A stretch of DNA of 64,000 bases from Brevinema_A sp051649605 (GCA_051649605.1 JBOFHK010000025.1:1-64000); one strand, 5' to 3'; positions 26,975-36,821 are shown, counted from the first letter of the stretch. Program-made: numbers and translations. The notes: generated by a model not told the origin, from the letters alone.

Positions 26975-27256
26975 ATGTCTTTTCAAGTGGATCATATTGC
27001 AAGTTTAGCAAATTTACGTTTAAACAATTCCGAAAAAAAAGCCATCGCCGAAAAAATGGAAGGAATTTTAAAATTTGTTGAAACCATTGCCAAACTAGAT
27101 TTAGAAGAACATAAAGTCAGTATTTCCAGCTATGAACTCCCCACTATCTTAAGAGAAGATAAAATTGGAGCAACACTTTCTACAGCAGAATTAGCAAAAA
27201 ATACTCCCTATTTAGACAATAATTCTATTATTGTGCCACAGGTCATCCAAAAATAA
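26975..27256 (+). CDS. gatC: Glutamyl/aspartyl-tRNA amidotransferase subunit C
   Basis: 93 residues, the expected GatC size. VDHIASLANLRLNNSEKKAIAEKMEGILKFVETI is the typical N-terminal pattern, and the C-terminal half (LREDKIGATLSTAELAKNTP) matches the LR.D...S....L.NAP pattern. GatC stabilises the GatCAB complex, which makes Gln-tRNA or Asn-tRNA. gatA and gatB are not adjacent; instead trmB overlaps its stop (TAATG). ATG is preceded by AGGAGTATATTC. Confidence 0.92.
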   Translation: MSFQVDHIASLANLRLNNSEKKAIAEKMEGILKFVETIAKLDLEEHKVSISSYELPTILREDKIGATLSTAELAKNTPYLDNNSIIVPQVIQK

Positions 27257-27843
27257 TGTTATCCTTAGAGCGACACCCTAACATATTTACCGTAGCAGAT
27301 TTCCAAGAAGAGCTGCCGACCAAACGATCCATTGTTATCGACATGGGATGTGGTCATGGAGATTACATGCTTGCTCATTGTGCTGATTGCAGAGAGACTT
27401 TTTGGATTGGTATTGATATTTCACGAAAACGAGCTATTAAAACAGAAACCCGTTTATTACGAGAAAATCACGATAATTTCATCTTATTCGCCGATGATGG
27501 ACAAGATGTTCTTTCAATTTTACCAGCATCTTCTGTTGATATTATCCATATTAATTTTCCTGATCCTTGGCTCAGAGAACGACAATGGAAAAATCGACTA
27601 TTTCGCCCTTCTTTTGTTGTCGATTTAGTAAGAGTATTAAAACCACAAGGAATATTATCTTTTATTACTGATATTAAAGAATACGCTGATTCAGTTGCAC
27701 AAATTTTAACCTATTATCCTCAGTGGAGTAGTCTCTTCAATCCCATCGTCCAAGAAAACATTTTTGAAAGTTTTCCCACATTATTTTACCGTAAAATGAG
27801 CCCCTTAAGACCTATTTCTTACATAAAATTCCATAAAATTTAA
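27256..27843 (+). CDS. trmB: tRNA (guanine-N7-)-methyltransferase
   Basis: 195 residues. Adds the N7-methyl group to G46 of tRNA. SAM-binding VIDMGCGHGDYMLAH, the family block IGIDISRKRAIKTETR, NFILFADDGQDVL and the signature IHINFPDPWLRERQWKNRL are visible; TDIKEYADSV near the end also fits. The start ATG overlaps the gatC stop by one base (TAATG), implying translational coupling. The ferredoxin gene follows 39 bp later. Confidence 0.94.
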   Translation: MLSLERHPNIFTVADFQEELPTKRSIVIDMGCGHGDYMLAHCADCRETFWIGIDISRKRAIKTETRLLRENHDNFILFADDGQDVLSILPASSVDIIHINFPDPWLRERQWKNRLFRPSFVVDLVRVLKPQGILSFITDIKEYADSVAQILTYYPQWSSLFNPIVQENIFESFPTLFYRKMSPLRPISYIKFHKI

Positions 27844-27882
27844 TATTTTCTTTACCTAATTATCTATTATAAGGAGAGTTAT

Positions 27883-28053
27883 ATGCCACATTTTATTGAT
27901 GAAACTTGTATCAACTGTGCTGCCTGTGAAGCTGTTTGTCCCGTAGTCTGTATTAGTGAAAAAAATGGTGCTCGTTTCATAGACGAAAGTCTTTGTATTG
28001 ACTGTGCATCTTGCGTTGCTGTGTGCCCTGTTGATGCCATCCATATGCACTAA
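27883..28053 (+). CDS. 2[4Fe-4S] ferredoxin
   Basis: 56 residues with AAGGAGAGTTAT upstream. Two complete cluster motifs of the form CxxCxxCxxxCP: CINCAACEAVCP (about residues 9-20) and CIDCASCVAVCP (about 38-49), separated by a short loop, as in clostridial-type ferredoxins. A low-potential electron carrier, for example for pyruvate oxidoreductases or hydrogenases; partners are not in the window. It follows trmB and precedes a terminator. Confidence 0.95.
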   Translation: MPHFIDETCINCAACEAVCPVVCISEKNGARFIDESLCIDCASCVAVCPVDAIHMH

Positions 28054-28070
28054 AAATCCCTAGACTTATA

Positions 28071-28100
28071 AAATAATCCTGTAAATACAGGATTATTTTA
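28071..28100 (+). terminator. Rho-independent terminator after the ferredoxin gene
   Basis: AAATAATCCTG / CAGGATTATTT (11 bp, 6-base loop) followed by a T-rich stretch. Confidence 0.85.
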
Positions 28101-28201
28101 TTTTATAATTCTATTTTTACCAAACATTAAAGATTTGAGCTATTTCGTACCGATTAATAAAGAGTATAATACATTATAAATCAAACGTACGGAGTAATAT
28201 T

Positions 28202-30691
28202 GTGAAAAAAATTATTGTCTTAATAACGATTTTTTTTAGTTTTTCTATATTATTTACCCAAAACGCTCCCAACTTAGATACTTCTCTTGATTCTATTTGG
28301 AATCAAGCACAAAATCCAAGAGTATTACAAAACTCTTCCCCAGAAGCACTAGGCAGAGAAAAATTACCTCTTATTCCCCCAATTCGTAACCGTAAAATCC
28401 CTGGTGATAGTGAAATTTTACTTCCTATTGAGCAAACAGAGGGGCCTTTAAATGCTTCCCCTAATGATTCCCGTGCTTATATTCTTTACAATAGAGCAAC
28501 AATCGCATTTCAAAATCAACAGTACGAACAAGCACGTACCCTACACCGTGAGTTAATTAGACTCTATCCTGATACAAGCTATACCCCCTATTCTCTCTAT
28601 GTCCTTTCCTTATCAGAAACAGATTTTCGTAGAAAAGTTAGAATTCTCTTAACCATTAAAGAAAAGTTTCCAAATTTCCCTCATCGTAATGTTGTTTTAG
28701 ATAGTTTAGGAGATATTTACTATCTTCTAGGTAGTCATGATGCTGCTGAAGAAGTCTTGGTACAATCAGATAGTTATTATGCAACGTACCTTAGGGCGAT
28801 GATTGCAATGGACAATCAACGCCCTAATAGAGCAATTACTCTTATTAGAGAAGCACTACAAAAAGCTCCTGATAATGAAGCTTCCTATAAAATATATCTT
28901 CTTTATTCAGAAGCATTACTTGCCTTAAAATCTTACGACAACGCTTTAGTTGTTCTCAAAAAAGCATCAGAATTACGTCCTTGGGCTTATGATAATGGTG
29001 GTACGATCCTCCTTAATGCTGGTAAAGCATTCTTTCACAATAACCGTTTTCAAGAAGCTCTTTATACTTTTGGAGTACTACGTCTTCGTTTTTCTCGTTC
29101 GACAGAATCACGTTTGGCGGATCAATATATTGATTCACTCAACAAAAAAGGGATTGTCAATGTTGTTACCGTACCTTGGATTGCAAAAAGTTTTGATACT
29201 CTCATTAAAGAACAACCTATTCGTCAATTAACCCCTCCTAGATTACCTAGCCTCGCTGAAATTCAAGAAATGCATAATCTTCCTTCTGGGGCTATAGCAG
29301 AGCCAGGTTTAGACGATATTGCAATTGTTCCTCCTATGCCTATCCCTATTCCTCCACGAAATATTTTTTCTGTTTTAGTACCAATGACTAACCCTACTGT
29401 AGAAATTATTACTGTTACCAACCTAATCCAACGAGAAATCACTAATACCATTGAAGAATTATTAACCAACAGAATATTTGTCATAGAAACAAATACCTTA
29501 ACAAATAATTTTGCCCTAATCAACGAGATGTTTATTACCAATATTTCTACTAATATTATCCAGGTATGGGAAACTAATAATGTTGTTTCTTACGAACCTG
29601 TCGTCCTGTGGAAAACCAATTACCGTAATATTGATATTACCAACCTTGTTACAAATATTGTTGATTATATTGTTACTAATGAACGAATCGAACTCTTTCC
29701 TCTCCAAACGACAAACTACAATTTTGTCAACCGCCCACGGAATATTACTAATGTTATTTATCGGGATATTACCAATAGATACCTTGAATATGGACTCAAC
29801 AACACAACAAACTGGAGAGAAGATATTGTCCGTAAAGAATTTATCGAAATTGTCCCTGCTTGGAAAACTACTTACCAGTCCATTGATACCAATACCTTAG
29901 TAACAAATACAATCACCGAAATAATAACCAACAAACGGTTTGAGCTTGTTCCTCGATGGATTTCTAATATCCGCACCAATGATTCTTTTGAAATTGTCGA
30001 TAGTATTATCACTAATACTCGATTAAGAATTGCTCCACGCTGGATCACTAATTACCAAATTATTCAAACCAATATGAGAGATGTTGTAATTACCAATGTT
30101 TTAAATACCGTTCAAACGAATATAGTGGAACAGGTTATTACCAATGTCATTGGGCCTCGTTTAGATAGCACTAATATTATTACCAATGTATCACAAGAAG
30201 TTATCACTAATTTTCTCAATGAACAAAATGATATAGAATTTGCTCCCATAGAAATAACCAACAATGTAAGTATAGAAAACGAAGACCAACAAGAACTTAT
30301 TACAGAACCAATTTATACCACCCCTATAGAAGAAGAACAAATCAAGTTTGTTTCCCAAGAGATCGCCCATTTAGAATCACTCGCTTCTCAAATCGCCGAA
30401 AAATCTGCTGGAATTGCTGGTGAATATGGGTTTTCAAGTGATAAAGGTTATGTGATTCGGATCGCTGAATTAAAAGATCTTTCCGTTGCTAATATTATTC
30501 TCCGAGATATTGAAGCATTAAATTTGGGGACACCCGTAGGGATTTATTACCGAGATTCATTATATTTCGTAGAAATACGTTCCATTAAGGAACAAAAACG
30601 AGCCGAAACAATTTTTCAACATCTATACCAGCTGGGTTACACTGATGTTCAGCTTTTCGAACAATATCAAGTTACCGAATATAAAGAATAA
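28202..30691 (+). CDS. Exported TPR protein with Thr-Asn repeats and C-terminal SPOR domain
   Basis: 829 residues, GTG start with CGGAG upstream. Signal peptide (first ~19 residues), then TPR-like helices (~90-325: YNRATIAFQNQQYEQARTLH, ALVVLKKASELRPWAYD, GKAFFHNNRFQEALYTF). From about 395 to 700 the chain is dominated by TN/ITN motifs in degenerate ~45-residue units sharing W.TNY...DTN.LVTN...I.TN.R.EL.P. The last ~80 residues look like a SPOR domain (KGYVIRIAELKDLSVANIIL...YFVEIRSIKEQKRAETIFQHL), which binds denuded septal peptidoglycan in other bacteria. It has terminators on both sides, so it is a one-gene unit. A role at the cell wall or division site is inference. Confidence 0.75.
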   Translation: MKKIIVLITIFFSFSILFTQNAPNLDTSLDSIWNQAQNPRVLQNSSPEALGREKLPLIPPIRNRKIPGDSEILLPIEQTEGPLNASPNDSRAYILYNRATIAFQNQQYEQARTLHRELIRLYPDTSYTPYSLYVLSLSETDFRRKVRILLTIKEKFPNFPHRNVVLDSLGDIYYLLGSHDAAEEVLVQSDSYYATYLRAMIAMDNQRPNRAITLIREALQKAPDNEASYKIYLLYSEALLALKSYDNALVVLKKASELRPWAYDNGGTILLNAGKAFFHNNRFQEALYTFGVLRLRFSRSTESRLADQYIDSLNKKGIVNVVTVPWIAKSFDTLIKEQPIRQLTPPRLPSLAEIQEMHNLPSGAIAEPGLDDIAIVPPMPIPIPPRNIFSVLVPMTNPTVEIITVTNLIQREITNTIEELLTNRIFVIETNTLTNNFALINEMFITNISTNIIQVWETNNVVSYEPVVLWKTNYRNIDITNLVTNIVDYIVTNERIELFPLQTTNYNFVNRPRNITNVIYRDITNRYLEYGLNNTTNWREDIVRKEFIEIVPAWKTTYQSIDTNTLVTNTITEIITNKRFELVPRWISNIRTNDSFEIVDSIITNTRLRIAPRWITNYQIIQTNMRDVVITNVLNTVQTNIVEQVITNVIGPRLDSTNIITNVSQEVITNFLNEQNDIEFAPIEITNNVSIENEDQQELITEPIYTTPIEEEQIKFVSQEIAHLESLASQIAEKSAGIAGEYGFSSDKGYVIRIAELKDLSVANIILRDIEALNLGTPVGIYYRDSLYFVEIRSIKEQKRAETIFQHLYQLGYTDVQLFEQYQVTEYKE

Positions 30692-30698
30692 CTATTCT

Positions 30699-30731
30699 AA
30701 AAAACTTCCTAAAAAAATAGGAAGTTTTTTT
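30699..30731 (+). terminator. Rho-independent terminator
   Basis: AAAAACTTCCTA / TAGGAAGTTTTTTT with a short A-rich loop, just before the mutS promoter region. Confidence 0.85.
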
Positions 30732-30790
30732 ATAGACAAAAATATATAAACAAAGTATAATAATATTATTTATAGTGATTGGGAGGAACT

Positions 30791-33349
30791 GTGTCTAAAA
30801 AAACACCTATGGATCTACAGTACGAAACGATTAAAACAAACCATCAGGATAAAATTCTCCTTTTTCGTTTGGGTGATTTTTATGAAGTTTTTTATGAGGA
30901 TGCTTTAGAAACAGCACGTATCCTTAACATTGCCCTTACCAAACGCCACGATAAACCAATGTGTGGATTCCCCTATCATGCCTTAGATCAATATGCTTAC
31001 AAGCTCGTAGAAGCAGGACATAAAGTAGCAATCTGCGAACAAGTAGAAGATACCTCAGCTAGCAAAGGTATTGTCAAAAGAGAAGTAGTTTCTATTCTTA
31101 CCAAAGGTACTTGGTCGGAAAATCCCCTCTTAGATCGTTCAGTCAATTCTTTTCTTGCAGTATTCACCTATTTTGAACAAGAGCTTGCCATTATTTTTGC
31201 TGATATTTCTACAGGAGATATTATTATTAGATCAACAACAAATACCCAGCCTATTTCCTTTCTATCCGATGAGCTGATGCGTTATACTCCTGTAGAAAGT
31301 CTCTGTAGTTCCGAATTTGCTTTAGAATTTGCTATTCAAGAGGAATTAAAAATTTATCAAGAAAATCTCAGGATCCTAGATCCAGAATATTTTCATAACA
31401 CTATTTTATTTGATACCTATAAAACTAGGGAGAAAGAATTTTTTCAACATATTTCTCCTGCAAAAGAAACTGCCCTCAAAGGATTATTCCACTATTTGGA
31501 AGAAAATTTTTTTACGATTGAGTCAATCAAACATATTCTTTCTCCTGTAGAATATCAAGCAAATGAGACTCTCCTAATGAATGAAGATACGATGAGGCAT
31601 TTGGAATTAATTACTCGAGATTTTTCTCATAAAGGTTCTTTATTTGCAATCCTCAACAAAACCAAAACCATGCCTGGGGCAAGAAAATTACGGCGTTTAT
31701 TGGTGGCACCATCTGCCCAACTACCAGAAGTCCTACGACAACAAGCTCGTACAGAATATTTTTTTAATCTTGCAGGACAGGTAGTATCTGAAATTCTCAA
31801 AGGAATGAGCGATTTAGAACGCCTATCCGCACGACTTATCACAGGAAAAATTCTCCCCAAAGAATGCTTTGCTTTAGCAGATTCAATCGAAAGAGCAGAA
31901 AAACTTAGGAGTTTTTTATCCGTCGCGATACCTTTTCAAGATTATCTTGCAACACTCCATCCTTTAGATCATCTTAGTACTTTAATTCATCAATATCTCA
32001 ATCCAGAATGTTCCAACACCATTGCTCTTGATACCATAAGATTAGGAATCCATAAGGAATTGGATTCCTATAGAGATATTTTAGAAAACGGAAAAAATTT
32101 TATTATTCAACTACAAACAGAAGAACGAATCAATACAGGAATTAATACTTTGAAAATCGCTTACAACAAAATCTACGGTTATTATATCGAAGTATCCAAA
32201 ATTGGAGCTCAAAAAATCCCCGCACACTATACCCGTAAACAAAGCCTTGTCAATACCGAACGCTATACTATCCCCATCTTAGAAGAATTTGAACAAAAAA
32301 TGAATAAAGCCGAAAATATGGCTCTTAAATTAGAATGGGAAAGCTATCAACAATTAATTCAAATACTTCAAAAAGACTACCAAAAAATCCTTCCTCTAGC
32401 CGAATTCACAAGCGAAGTTGATCTAAGGAACGGTTTAGCACAAATAGCACGGAGTAACCGTTACCAAAAACCAACCATCAACAATAATTTTAATTGGACA
32501 ATCAAAGATGGTCGCCACCCTGTAGTAGAAGTATTACTACATAAAGAGCAATTCATTGCTAACGACACTATAATCGATCAAAAAAAATCACAGATCTCCA
32601 TCGTAACAGGCCCTAATATGGCTGGGAAATCGACTTATTTACGATAAAATGCCCTATTTGCCATTATGACTCAGATAGGCTCTTATCTTCCAGTATCATC
32701 AGCAGATATTGGTATCGTCGATCAAATATTCACAAGAATCGGTGCTTCTGACGACCTAGGAACAGGACGTTCAACATTTTTTGTTGAAATGCAGGAAGCT
32801 GCAACAATCCTCGAAAAAATGACCCCTCAAAGTCTCGTTATTATGGATGAATTGGGGCGAGGAACATCTACCTTAGATGGATTAGCTCTTTCTTGGTCTG
32901 TTTTAGAATTTTTACTATTCCACCCCAAAAAACAAGGGAAAATTCTATTCTCGACCCATTATCATGAATTAACTGAGTTAGGACAATTCAACGGAGTTCA
33001 AAATCTCTGTATGGCCATTAAAGAAAGTAAAGGAAAACCCATCTTCCTCCGAAAAGTTATTGAAGGTAAAGCATCCAAAAGTTATGGAATCCATGTTGCT
33101 GATATGGCAGGTATCAATTCCACAATCATTAAAAGAGCCGAAGAAATCTTATCTCAATTAGAAAAAGGAGTGTTTTTCAGAAGTCAGCAAGCTCCTGAGC
33201 CAACTCTTTTTACTGACATACACAAAAAAAATACAGATCCCCTATATCAGAAGATACGTACAATTGATCCTAATTCTCTTAGCCCCTTAGACGCTTTACA
33301 AATTATTTACGAATTAAAAAAAATGGAACAGAGTAATCATGACCAATAA
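30791..33349 (+). pseudogene. mutS: DNA mismatch repair MutS, interrupted by one in-frame TAA
   Basis: The GTG start at 30791 has GGAGGAACT upstream. Read through, the frame is 852 residues, the normal MutS size. N-terminal mismatch-binding FRLGDFYEVFYEDA is intact, as is Walker A GPNMAGKST. Directly after it the codons read TAC-less TTA CGA TAA AAT GCC: TAA at 32645-32647 (codon 619) replaces the conserved Gln of the family's STYLRQNA-type segment. After it the same frame continues intact with LGTGRSTFFVEM, VIMDELGRGTST (Walker B) and FSTHYHEL to 33349. A single C-to-T change explains it. The pieces are 30791-32647 and, from an ATG at 32666 lacking a ribosome binding site, 32666-33349. True nonsense, read-through or sequencing error cannot be separated from this sequence. 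Confidence 0.85.
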
Positions 33350-34043
33350 ATTAATGATTTTTCATGTACTAGCGATTAACTGCACTCATTTTGATTATAA
33401 AAAGCTCGCAGATATTGGTATACTTTATCAACACCATGTATCTTTTTCTTCCTTAGCCAATCCTATTTCTAGTAAACATTTTTTTCACGTATTTTTGATT
33501 ACTCAAAAACATAACAATTATTTAGAAGTTATACAAAAAGCACGACTAGAATTTCCTAATGCCATCTTTGTACTCTTAATAGAAGAGTATTCTAATATTA
33601 CTTCAATCCTCCAAACAAAAGAATTATTTTTTTATATTGATCTTAAAAATAAGGACACGATAAACTATACTTTGCATCAATTATGGCAATGGATTTTAAT
33701 ACTCGAACATCAGAAATTTCATTTAAATAACGAAAATAATACCGTTGCTATTGCCGAAGGATTTTTATCGCTCTCCGAAGAGAGTTATCAACGGAAAGAT
33801 AAAGTTTATAAACTAACAAGAAAACAAATGGATTTATTAAAAATTTTATTGGAACACCGAGGAGAATCTGTATCTCGGTTTACTTTGATTCAACGGATTT
33901 GGCCTATAGAACAAAAAATTGTTACCGATCGGGTAATCGATACTAATATCGTTGCTCTAAGAAAAATGTTTGGAGACCAAGGGCGTAATCCCAAGTATCT
34001 TCAGACTATTTTTGGTCAAGGCTATCGCTTAAACCTGGAGTAA
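33339..34043 (+). CDS. Atypical response-regulator-like protein with OmpR/PhoB winged helix
   Basis: 234 residues. C-terminal DNA-binding domain (~135-232) is a clear OmpR/PhoB winged helix: VYKLTRKQMDLLKILLEHRGESVSR, then RVIDTNIVALRKMFGDQGRNPKYLQTIFGQGYRL. The N-terminal ~125 residues have receiver-like alternating strands and helices, but I see no phospho-acceptor Asp at the end of strand 3 (FHVFLITQKHN) nor the usual Lys (FYIDLKNKD), so phosphorylation is doubtful. No histidine kinase is nearby. The start overlaps the mutS end by 11 bp, implying coupling to mutS transcription; the end overlaps the convergent 34.0-kb gene by 38 bp. Confidence 0.85.
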   Translation: MTNKLMIFHVLAINCTHFDYKKLADIGILYQHHVSFSSLANPISSKHFFHVFLITQKHNNYLEVIQKARLEFPNAIFVLLIEEYSNITSILQTKELFFYIDLKNKDTINYTLHQLWQWILILEHQKFHLNNENNTVAIAEGFLSLSEESYQRKDKVYKLTRKQMDLLKILLEHRGESVSRFTLIQRIWPIEQKIVTDRVIDTNIVALRKMFGDQGRNPKYLQTIFGQGYRLNLE

Positions 34044-34965
34044 AATATTCTTCTAAAGCCTTGTACAATCTTCGTAAATTATGCTTCGTATGTAAGGGGG
34101 AAAAATAAATTACCTTACCTTGTAAATAAATCCCTCGCTGTAAAAAAAACGTAGGGTCTAATTCTTCTTCACAGACAGCAAATCCCATATAAGCACGAAA
34201 TTTAGGATGAGAAAATTTTAAAAATTCTTGTTTTTGGTGAAAGAGCTTTGCTCCTTCTAAAAACAAGATCCCCTCATCAAAAGAGGGAGCTGGATAAGGG
34301 ACAAATTCTTCGCCCGCTAATACTCCTATTTTTTTTCCACCAAAGAGGGTATTATCCAGATAATGAAAACAATTTTCCCCATGCATATGATCTCTTCTAT
34401 GTAAAAAACGACTGTGGATTTTAATAGCAGGAATCGTTACAGAACCCTCCCAAACTAAGGGCTGCCAAGAATCATTATAGTCTTCAAATAAGATAATATC
34501 ACAAGTTTCTAATTCCGAAAAATGAGTAATCTTAATCACCGAGATGGAAGGTTCTAAGGGTTTTAGCAAAGAATACACATAATCACTAGTGTAGGCAACA
34601 CGGCATGATGATTTACCCAGGTAATGCAGAAAAAAAATCATCATCTCCAAAAACGAAGAAAAAAAACTCACGTGAGAAGATGAGAAATTTTTCTTCCAAG
34701 AATTTTGGGCTTTAAGTAAAAATTTGGACGGTAATCCTTCTGTATTTAATCCTGATGATAAGGCATTTTTAATAAACTTAGTCAATCTTGGGGGAGAATG
34801 TTGTAAGATTGTTCCTTGATTGAGATAAAAATCAATATATTTCTGACCATCCAGATCATACAAATATACTTCTTTTACTTTTTTTAAAATAAAAATACTA
34901 AAAGGTAATTGATTAAGATGTCTTTGAGATTGTTTTTGGTGATAAGTTTTTGGATTTGCAAACAC
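34006..34965 (-). CDS. Degenerate class-III aminotransferase (HemL-like) homologue
   Basis: 319 residues, GTG start with AGGAAAATTTA upstream. The N-terminal part follows glutamate-1-semialdehyde aminotransferase style (KEVYLYDLDGQKYIDFYLNQ, then LTKFIKNALSSGLN). Later parts keep only the outline: IILFEDYNDSWQP where DEVMTGFR normally stands, and NTLFGGKKIGVLAGEE where the PLP-lysine region TLGKIIGGGxPVGAFGG would be. The NSGTEA-type phosphate-binding segment is replaced by SSFLEM. I cannot find a credible PLP lysine, and the protein is about 100 residues shorter than HemL. It is probably catalytically inactive. It converges on the winged-helix regulator with 38 bp overlap. Confidence 0.6.
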   Translation of the reverse strand: MFANPKTYHQKQSQRHLNQLPFSIFILKKVKEVYLYDLDGQKYIDFYLNQGTILQHSPPRLTKFIKNALSSGLNTEGLPSKFLLKAQNSWKKNFSSSHVSFFSSFLEMMIFFLHYLGKSSCRVAYTSDYVYSLLKPLEPSISVIKITHFSELETCDIILFEDYNDSWQPLVWEGSVTIPAIKIHSRFLHRRDHMHGENCFHYLDNTLFGGKKIGVLAGEEFVPYPAPSFDEGILFLEGAKLFHQKQEFLKFSHPKFRAYMGFAVCEEELDPTFFLQRGIYLQGKVIYFSPLHTKHNLRRLYKALEEYFTPGLSDSLDQK

Positions 34966-35134
34966 TAAATTTTCCTATTTTATATAACTATACGGGGTAA
35001 TCAAAAATATTTTTCGTATTATATATTACTACTAAAGTAATATTAATGATTGTACAGACACAAGCTAGTACCTACCTTAGATGATACGCTTAAAAATAAT
35101 ACGAGATTTTGATTTTAAGAACAACTATACTTCT

Positions 35135-35175
35135 AAAACAAAAAGCCTATATTTATGAATATAGGCTTTTTGTTT
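35135..35175 (-). terminator. Rho-independent terminator of rny
   Basis: Long hairpin AAAACAAAAAGCCTATATT / AATATAGGCTTTTTGTTTT with a four-base loop, ending at the rny stop codon. Confidence 0.9.
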
Positions 35176-36720
35176 TTATTTGGCATATTCTATAATACGC
35201 ATCTCTCGGATAAGAGTGACTTTGATCTGCCCAGGATATTGCATATTATCTTCAATTTTTTTGGCAATTTCACGAGCGGTGATATAAGCCTGTTCATCTG
35301 AAATCTTATCTGGAACAATAAAAACCCTAACTTCTCGACCTGCCTGAATAGCGAAGGCTTTTTCTACCCCTTCACAAGAAAGAGATAATTCTTCAAGTTG
35401 TTGAAGTCGTTTAATATAATCATCAAATGATTCACGTCTTGCCCCTGGGCGTGCTGCAGAAATCGCATCACAGAGCATTACAATAGAGCCTTCGATATAT
35501 TTACATTCTTCTTCACCATGATGACAAGCAATGGCATTCACAATCTGATCTGACAAACCAAATTTGCGAGCCACTTCTGCTCCCAAAATAGCATGTCCAC
35601 CTTCTCCTACCGCTTTGATTGTTTTACCAATATCATGGAGGAGACAAGCAATTTTAACAGAATTTATATCAATTTTTAGTTCTCCAGCGAGCATTCCACC
35701 AATATTAGCAACTTCCATAGAATGTTTATAGACATTTTGTCCATAACTTGTTCGATATTTTAAGCGACCAATATAAGGATAAAGTCCTCTTGGAAGGTTG
35801 AGTTTTAGCTCTTGACAGGCTTGTTTCCCAACTTCTACAATTTCTAGGTTAATATCATTTTGAACTTTGTTCACAATTTCTTCGATTCGAGTTGGATGAA
35901 TACGCCCATCTTGAACTAGTTTTTCGAGGGCAATCCGTGCAATTTCTCTTCGATAAGGATCAAAAGAAGAAATAACAACAATTTCTGGTGTATCATCAAT
36001 AATAAGATCTACTCCAGTAATCGATTCAAAAGAACGGATATTCCGTCCTTCTCGTCCAATAATCCGACCTTTCATATCATCGCTAGGCAAATTAACTGTC
36101 GTGATAAATTTTTCGGTAGCAACTTCAACAGCATTTCGTTCCAAGCTAGTTACTAAAATCGCTTTGGCTTTTTGTTCGGCTTCTTCACGAGCTTCTTCTT
36201 CGATTTTTTGAATTAGTGGCACTGCTTCAGATTTAGCATCATCTACAATCCTATCAATAATTTGCTGCTTTGCTTCATGGGCAGATAACTCCGCAACTTT
36301 TTCTAATGCCTGTAAATGCTCTTTCTTAGCATCTAACAGTTCTTTTTGAAGATTAGTATTATCTTCTTCCTTTTCCTTAAGAGTTTTTTCTCTTTTTTCT
36401 AAGGTGTCAAGTTTTTTGTCAAAAGAATCTTCTTTTTGTACTAACCGACGTTGCATTTGTTGTAGTTCGTTATTGCGTTCTCGTGTTTCTCTATCAAACT
36501 GCTTACGCTCTTCAAAGATTTTATCTTTAGCTTCTAAGAGAATTTCTTTTTTCCGTGATTCAGCATGTTTTTTCGCATCTTCAACTAAGAATTTTGCTTT
36601 TTGTTCTGCCGAACGATATAACTTTTTAGCAATCATTACCCGAATCAAATATCCAAATAAAATTCCTACTAATGCAACACTGATCATAACAATTAAAGAC
36701 CCTGCCGTTATTTGATTCAT
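35176..36720 (-). CDS. rny: Ribonuclease Y
   Basis: 514 residues from the ATG at 36720 (GGAG six bases upstream; upstream ATGs at 36732 and 36747 have no site). Membrane anchor at ~5-30 (AGSLIVMISVALVGILFGYLI), long coiled coil (~35-190), KH domain (GRIIGREGRNIRSFESITGVD) and HD domain (HSMEVANIGGMLAGEL...KIACLLHDIGK, later HHGEEE). RNase Y starts bulk mRNA decay at the membrane. A sigma-70 promoter lies ~95 bp upstream and a strong terminator follows. It is flanked on both sides by genes for degenerate PLP-enzyme relatives. Confidence 0.96.
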   Translation of the reverse strand: MNQITAGSLIVMISVALVGILFGYLIRVMIAKKLYRSAEQKAKFLVEDAKKHAESRKKEILLEAKDKIFEERKQFDRETRERNNELQQMQRRLVQKEDSFDKKLDTLEKREKTLKEKEEDNTNLQKELLDAKKEHLQALEKVAELSAHEAKQQIIDRIVDDAKSEAVPLIQKIEEEAREEAEQKAKAILVTSLERNAVEVATEKFITTVNLPSDDMKGRIIGREGRNIRSFESITGVDLIIDDTPEIVVISSFDPYRREIARIALEKLVQDGRIHPTRIEEIVNKVQNDINLEIVEVGKQACQELKLNLPRGLYPYIGRLKYRTSYGQNVYKHSMEVANIGGMLAGELKIDINSVKIACLLHDIGKTIKAVGEGGHAILGAEVARKFGLSDQIVNAIACHHGEEECKYIEGSIVMLCDAISAARPGARRESFDDYIKRLQQLEELSLSCEGVEKAFAIQAGREVRVFIVPDKISDEQAYITAREIAKKIEDNMQYPGQIKVTLIREMRIIEYAK

Positions 36721-36821
36721 AAGTTTCTCCATATTTATGACAGTCATTTGTCGATGATGTTGTGTCGTTTTTAACTTTTTAGAATACTTATCATCTTGAT
36801 GTTCGTAATCTATTTATACAT

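Noticed and set aside
32645..32647. TAA as a reassigned sense codon (Gln)
   Set aside because: TAA terminates many intact genes in this window, followed directly by terminators; TAG and TGA also act as stops (for example 18660 and 10727).
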